Below, one piece after another: positions 3,901 through 7,310 of a stretch of DNA of 7,310 bases. The notes under the pieces were generated by a model. The model saw nothing but the letters and a program-made list of their open reading frames with translations. It was not told where the DNA came from and searched no databases. Position 1 is the stretch's first letter. Each line of letters begins with the position of its first letter. This DNA comes from Candidatus Methylomirabilota bacterium (GTDB taxonomy: Bacteria; Methylomirabilota; Methylomirabilia; Methylomirabilales; 2-02-FULL-66-22), in the NCBI GenBank assembly GCA_016209725.1, contig JACQVO010000048.1, forward strand, positions 1 to 7,310, read 5' to 3'. Made by a program: the position numbers and the translations under genes.

Positions 3901-5139
3901 ATGGCAACTCCTCCGGCCCGTCCCGGCATCTCCCTGGGGCGGCTCACGGTGCACCCGCAGACGGCCGCAGGGCTGCTCGTGCTCCTCGCCGCCGCCGCTC
4001 TGATAATGGCGAGCAGCCGCCGGGATCCGGAGTTCGGCGTCTTCGCCACGGTCGGGTTGGGTTTTGGCATCGTCCTGCAGCGCAGCCGGTTCTGCTTCAA
4101 CGCCGCCTTTCGCGATCTCTTCCAGTTTCGCTCGGGCCGGACGATGAAGGGCGTGATCGTGGGCATGGCCGTGGCCACGCCCGGGTTCGGCCTGCACATG
4201 TTCAACCTGCTGCCCAATCCATCGCTGGGCCCGGTCGCCCCCGAGGCGCATGCCACCCCGATCAGCCTCGCCCTGGTCCTGGGCGGCCTGCTCTTCGGCA
4301 CCGGTATGGTCATCGCCGGCGGATGTGTGTCGGGCTCCATCTACCGCATGGGCGAGGGATATCTGACCTCCTGGGTCAGTTTCGGCGGCATCCTGGGCGG
4401 GCTCCTGGTTGCCGCGCGTACCTGGAACTGGTGGTGGGAGCACTTCATCCGGGAGGCACCCGTCCTCTGGCTGCCCCGGTCCCTGGGCTACGGTGGCGCC
4501 GTGACGCTCACCCTGGCCGGGTTGGGAGCCGTCTATCTGCTCGTCCTCTGGATTGAGTCCCGGGGCGGCGGAGGGCTGCAGGAGGCCGTGTCTCCAGATG
4601 CTGCGGTGGCCTTTGCCCCCAAGGTCCGCGGGCTCGCGCGCGCTGTCTTCCGGCAGGGATGGCCGGCAGCGGCGGGGGGCACGGCGGCCGGCTTGCTGAA
4701 CCTGCTGAGCTATGAGGCCCACATGCCCTGGCGGGTGGTGGGCGAGCTGTCCCGCTGGTCCATCGGGGGAGCCACTCTTGTCGGCCTGGCGCCCGGCCCC
4801 CTCCGTGGCACGGAGGATCTTGCCGCCTGTACGCTGAGGGCGGGAGGAGGAGTCCTCACCCACGGCTTGCTCCTCAATGCCGGCCTATTTCTCGGCTCCC
4901 TGCTGGCGGCGCTGCTGGCCCACGAGTTCAAACTGCGTATCCCCCGGAAGCGCGTGCGCTACATCCAGGCGCTGGGTGGGGGGCTCCTGATGGGCTATGG
5001 GGGCGGGATCGCCCTGGGCTGCACGGTCGGGGCCTTTTTCTCGGCAATCCCGTCGCTCGCCCTGAATGGCTGGGTCTTTGCGCTGGCGCTCGCCGCAGGA
5101 GCATATATCGGTCTCCGGGTCATCGAGCGCATTCCGTAG
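3901..5139 (+). CDS. yeeE: YeeE/YedE-family transporter (thiosulfate or selenium compound uptake)
   Basis: This 412-residue polytopic membrane protein has the two repeated halves of the YeeE/YedE (TsuA) family. The first half has LQRSRFCFNAAFRD (C65) and IAGGCVSGSIYRMGEG (C142); the second has LAACTLRAGGG (C310) and GGGLLMGYGGGIALGCTVGAFF (C374). In Spirochaeta TsuA, conserved cysteines pass thiosulfate through the membrane; YedE relatives are linked to selenium metabolism. The order of halves matches E. coli YeeE, while the C-terminal half (FKLRIPRKRVRYIQALGGG, then GCTVGAFFSAIP) resembles the N-terminal half of E. coli YedE as I recall it. The ATG at 3901 gives a sensible N-terminus but has a weak ribosome binding site; a GTG at 3856 would add 15 residues. 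A TusA-like gene follows 13 nt later. Substrate unknown; sulfur is the conservative guess, selenium is attractive here. Confidence 0.85.
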   Translation: MATPPARPGISLGRLTVHPQTAAGLLVLLAAAALIMASSRRDPEFGVFATVGLGFGIVLQRSRFCFNAAFRDLFQFRSGRTMKGVIVGMAVATPGFGLHMFNLLPNPSLGPVAPEAHATPISLALVLGGLLFGTGMVIAGGCVSGSIYRMGEGYLTSWVSFGGILGGLLVAARTWNWWWEHFIREAPVLWLPRSLGYGGAVTLTLAGLGAVYLLVLWIESRGGGGLQEAVSPDAAVAFAPKVRGLARAVFRQGWPAAAGGTAAGLLNLLSYEAHMPWRVVGELSRWSIGGATLVGLAPGPLRGTEDLAACTLRAGGGVLTHGLLLNAGLFLGSLLAALLAHEFKLRIPRKRVRYIQALGGGLLMGYGGGIALGCTVGAFFSAIPSLALNGWVFALALAAGAYIGLRVIERIP

Positions 5140-5152
5140 AGGGAGTGGGGCC

Positions 5153-5389
5153 ATGTTTGTGGATGCGCGCGGGGAGCCCTGTCCCTATCCCATGAAGCAA
5201 GTCATGGAGGCCATGGACCGGCTCCCGGAGGGTGAAGAGCTGGAGGTCCTGGTAGACCATCCGCCGGCGGTGGACATGATTCGCCTGCTCGCCACCCGGC
5301 GGGGCTTTCTGATGGAGACCGAGCCGGCCGGCAGCGCCGAGTGGCGGATCAGGCTCCGCCGGCCAGAAGGCAGGGAGGTGAAGCCATGA
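5153..5389 (+). CDS. TusA/YeeD-family sulfur (or selenium) carrier protein
   Basis: The 78-residue protein has the TusA fold signature: VDARGEPCPYPMKQ near the N-terminus with C10-P-Y-P (the CPxP motif carrying the active-site cysteine), GEELEVLVDHPPAVDMIRLLA in the middle and a C-terminal beta strand, EWRIRLRR. TusA-like proteins carry persulfide sulfur. YeeD/TsuB partners of YeeE help take up thiosulfate; YedF-type relatives go with selenium metabolism, though YedF has an extra DsrE-like domain missing here. The ATG lies 13 nt after yeeE behind AGAGGGAG, and the stop UGA overlaps the next ATG (ATGA). The active cysteine is a normal Cys codon. Cytosolic partner of the upstream transporter. 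Confidence 0.85.
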   Translation: MFVDARGEPCPYPMKQVMEAMDRLPEGEELEVLVDHPPAVDMIRLLATRRGFLMETEPAGSAEWRIRLRRPEGREVKP

Positions 5390-6375
5390 AGCGAGGGCTT
5401 TTGATTTTGATCCCGATCGCGGGGCTGCTGGGGGCACCGGTTGGCGCCGCGGCGCAATCGGCGCTGGCCTACGCATTCAACGCCCAATCAAAGGACGTGA
5501 CCATCATCGACACGGCGACCAACGCGAATATCGCCACGAAGCCTCTAGGGGCCGCGGTGAAATGGCTCTCCAACGAGCAGGACTTCTTCGACGGCCGGCT
5601 GGCGTGGACGTATGAGGACCTGGCCGACGGTGCTGTAGACGTCATCGCCATCGACCTGCAGGAGATGCGGGTGGTGCACCGGGTGAGGGCCGGCCGGGGT
5701 CCCGCGCACTCCGTGATCCTCACGCCGGATAAGCGCCGGGCCATCGTCAACGTGGCCGGCGACGATAAGCTGGTGGTCGTGGATACCCGCACTGCCACAA
5801 TCGCCGCGCAGGTGCCCGTCGGGAAATTCCCCTGCGACCTGGACCGTACGGCCGACGGCCGCATGGCCTACTTTCCCGAGCGGGACCAAGACACGGTCGC
5901 CGCGATCGATCTGCAGACCCTTCAGGTGGTGAAGCGCGTGCCCATGGGTGAGGGAACGCGCCCCCACATGCTGCGCCTCTCTCCCGACGGGCGAACCGTC
6001 TGGGTGCAAAACGCCCGGGAGAACACCAACGTCATCCTGGATGCCCAGACCCTGGACAAGCTGGCCACCATCCCCGTGGGCAGGGTCCCCGTCACGAACG
6101 CCTTCACACCGGATGGCCGGTTCGGCTACATCACCCACTTCGAGGACAACTTCGTCTCCGTGGTGGACACGCGCAGCTTCAAGGAAGTCAGCCGGATCAA
6201 GGTGGCCCAGGGGCTGGCCGTGATCACCTTCCGCCCCGACGGAAAGTTCGCCTATGTGGCCGCGAAGGATTCCCAGGCGGTGGGGGTGATCGATGTCGCC
6301 CAGCAGAAGCTCGACAGGCTCATCCCGGCGGGCAAGCAGCCCTGGGGCCTCATCGTCTCACCTGAGCGCCGATAG
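5386..6375 (+). CDS. Secreted YVTN/YncE-type beta-propeller protein
   Basis: The 329-residue product starts with a Sec-type signal peptide (KRGLLILIPIAGLLGAP, likely cleaved near AAAQS, residues 22-25). About seven repeats of roughly 40-45 residues follow, each of the form 'xxVxVIDxxTxxVxxxIPVG..PxxxxxSPDGRxxYV'. Examples are DKLVVVDTRTATIAAQVPVG (about 127-146), DTVAAIDLQTLQVVKRVPMG (169-188) and NFVSVVDTRSFKEVSRIKV (255-273). This is the YVTN beta-propeller family, a periplasmic binding scaffold, sometimes fused or linked to metal or cytochrome proteins. No haem motif and only one cysteine (C150) are present, so no catalytic role is evident. The ATG overlaps the TusA-like stop (ATGA) behind GGGAGGTG, so it is translationally coupled. 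Its relation to the transporter is unknown; substrate or metal capture is a guess. Confidence 0.85.
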   Translation: MKRGLLILIPIAGLLGAPVGAAAQSALAYAFNAQSKDVTIIDTATNANIATKPLGAAVKWLSNEQDFFDGRLAWTYEDLADGAVDVIAIDLQEMRVVHRVRAGRGPAHSVILTPDKRRAIVNVAGDDKLVVVDTRTATIAAQVPVGKFPCDLDRTADGRMAYFPERDQDTVAAIDLQTLQVVKRVPMGEGTRPHMLRLSPDGRTVWVQNARENTNVILDAQTLDKLATIPVGRVPVTNAFTPDGRFGYITHFEDNFVSVVDTRSFKEVSRIKVAQGLAVITFRPDGKFAYVAAKDSQAVGVIDVAQQKLDRLIPAGKQPWGLIVSPERR

Positions 6376-6388
6376 CCCCATTCCCCCT

Positions 6389-6412
6389 GTGGCAGGGTCT
6401 CCATCCTGCCGC
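6389..6412. terminator. Possible bidirectional terminator hairpin between convergent genes
   Basis: GTGGCAGG and CCTGCCGC form an 8-bp stem with one G-U pair (on the + strand RNA) around an 8-nt loop. It lies 13 nt after the propeller stop and 25 nt beyond the stop of the convergent gene. Neither strand has a U-run after it, so intrinsic termination would be weak. Confidence 0.4.
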
Positions 6413-6437
6413 GGGAGGTAAGGCAATCTTCCCCATC

Positions 6438-6944
6438 CTACCGTCGCCCGCCCGGCCAGGTGAGGAACGGGATGTTGACGACCACGCCGGGGCGGGTGAT
6501 CGTGATCTCCCCCGCGGCCTCGGCGGCCTTCACCTCGGCCGCGGACCGCATCTCTCGCGACTTCCTCTCATCCTTCCACGAAACCAGATTCAGGGCTCGC
6601 AGGGGACTGTAGCCATCGGTGCCGGGGGGCCGGTCGAACACGTCGGCCTGGAATTTGAATGGCCCCTCCCCCCTTCTCACGCCGTTGGTGAAGACAAACA
6701 CGTTCGCCACGATGCCCTCGGGCGCTTGGGCAAGCGACGGCACCACGATGACCGGGGAGTTCAACATGTCTGTGAGCAAGTCGGCCACCTTCGCGTCCGA
6801 GACTTCCGGATGGATGAATTTGATTCGCTGCCCCTCCACATACCCATAGGTGAACGGTATCCCGACGGGGTTGACGAAGTATCCGGCCGTGAACCCAGTG
6901 GATAGGGCCGCAATAATAAGGATAGCCCAGACCCATTTCCGCAT
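6438..6944 (-). CDS. Membrane-anchored or secreted protein of unknown function (DUF7482-like?)
   Basis: The 168-residue product has one N-terminal hydrophobic segment (residues 4-23, WVWAILIIAALSTGFTAGYF) after MRK, so it is anchored in or exported across the inner membrane. The rest is soluble and has no cysteine: YGYVEGQRIKFIHPEVSD, VADLLTDMLNSPVIVVPSLA, a VFVFTNGV strand, FQADVFDRPPG, then RSAAEVKAAEAAGEITI and VVNIPFLTWPGG. This resembles small uncharacterised proteins I associate with the label DUF7482; that name is from memory. It begins one base after the P-type ATPase stop, so the two are co-transcribed, suggesting a role in metal efflux or periplasmic metal handling. Function unknown. 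Confidence 0.8.
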   Translation of the reverse strand: MRKWVWAILIIAALSTGFTAGYFVNPVGIPFTYGYVEGQRIKFIHPEVSDAKVADLLTDMLNSPVIVVPSLAQAPEGIVANVFVFTNGVRRGEGPFKFQADVFDRPPGTDGYSPLRALNLVSWKDERKSREMRSAAEVKAAEAAGEITITRPGVVVNIPFLTWPGGRR

Positions 6945-6945
6945 C

Positions 6946-7310
6946 TCACTTCTCCCCCACCACGTGGCCGAGCCGCGTCAGGGCCTGCTCGATGACCCGG
7001 CGCTGGCCATGGCCGTCGCGTGTGGTCACTGTTACCAGTTTGGTGTCCGCGTCTCCCTCCACCGAGACGACGTTCGGGAGCTTCCCTAGTTCCTCTTGGA
7101 TGATGCCCACGCAGCCCTGGCAATGGATGGTCGGCACCGTGAGCGAGACGCGCTCGACCGCGGCAGGGCGCCTCCGGAGCCGGGGGACCAGCCGGCCCCA
7201 GAACGAGTTGAGCAGGACCGCCGTCACGCTGGCGGCCATCGCCGCCATCGCCCAGGCCGGGGCGATAAGGCCCGTGGTGGCCAGGGGAACGCCCACCCCG
7301 TTGAAGGCAA
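6946..7310 (-). CDS. Heavy-metal P-type (P1B) ATPase, C-terminal part with a C-terminal HMA domain; 5' end outside window
   Basis: Only the last 120 or so residues are present; the gene enters from the right edge. The start, AFNGVGVPLATTGLIAPAWAMAAMAASVTAVLLNSFWGRL, matches the last two membrane helices of copper/zinc P1B ATPases (normally YN..IPLA and AM..SS..V..N.L.L). Instead of ending there, the protein has a short basic linker (RLRRRPAAVE) and an HMA domain of about 69 residues with the metal motif HCQGC, then VGIIQEELGKLPNVVSVEGD and VIEQALTRLGHVV. HMA domains usually lie at the N-terminus. Both cysteines are TGC codons, unlike the UGA pair of MerP nearby. Metal specificity cannot be judged without the upstream CPC motif. 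A downstream small gene starts one base after the stop. Confidence 0.85.
   Translation of the reverse strand, partial: AFNGVGVPLATTGLIAPAWAMAAMAASVTAVLLNSFWGRLVPRLRRRPAAVERVSLTVPTIHCQGCVGIIQEELGKLPNVVSVEGDADTKLVTVTTRDGHGQRRVIEQALTRLGHVVGEK

Noticed and set aside
3796..4863. 355-residue minus-strand open frame opposite yeeE
   Set aside because: It is hydrophilic, rich in Gly, Gln, Arg and Glu, with no domain pattern, and is antisense to a clear membrane protein; typical of GC-rich shadow frames.
5545..6138. 197-residue minus-strand open frame opposite the beta-propeller gene
   Set aside because: Antisense to a well-supported repeat protein, with no recognisable motifs; a GC-rich shadow.

Overview
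This window comes from a GC-rich bacterial chromosome (about two thirds G+C by eye). Its bacterial-type promoters and ribosome binding sites, compact operons and apparent selenocysteine use fit an uncultured high-GC lineage such as Methylomirabilota/Rokubacteria-like or deltaproteobacterial groups. The sequence alone does not fix the taxon. There are no RNA genes, insertion sequences or CRISPR arrays.

Left two thirds (3771 down to 1, minus strand): one mercury-resistance operon. In transcription order it encodes an ArsR/CmtR-type metal sensor, an ECF sigma factor (ATGA overlap), a zinc-finger membrane anti-sigma factor, MerF, MerT, MerP, MerB (organomercurial lyase) and a glutaredoxin cut by the left edge. 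It starts at a TTGACA-type promoter whose -10 overlaps a perfect 6-4-6 inverted repeat, a good ArsR operator candidate. Two similar GTAACC-N16/17-CGTT motifs upstream of the anti-sigma gene and merF look like ECF-dependent internal promoters.

The main discovery is that merP and the glutaredoxin are not broken. Both read cleanly through in-frame UGA codons that fall exactly where the metal-binding or redox cysteines belong. MerP has GMT-U-GG-U (both cysteines of the Hg-binding motif) and the glutaredoxin has PG-U-SG-C. Each is followed by a hairpin whose apical loop starts 22 nt after the (last) UGA and has a G in the first two loop positions, as expected of a bacterial SECIS. UGA is also the ordinary stop of arsR, sigma, merF, merT and the TusA-like gene, so a global code change is unlikely. 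The reading is a selenocysteine-based mercury relay: MerT and MerF keep cysteines in the membrane, while the periplasmic Hg carrier and a thiol reductase use selenocysteine.

Right of the divergent promoters (3782 to 6375, plus strand): a YeeE/YedE-family sulfur or selenium transporter, a TusA-like sulfur/selenium carrier and a secreted YVTN/YncE-type beta-propeller form a tight operon. It may supply reduced sulfur or selenium, which would suit a neighbour that consumes selenocysteine, but that link is inference. Convergent to it (7310 to 6438, minus strand) lie the 3' end of a heavy-metal P-type ATPase with an unusual C-terminal HMA domain and a small membrane-anchored protein of unknown function.
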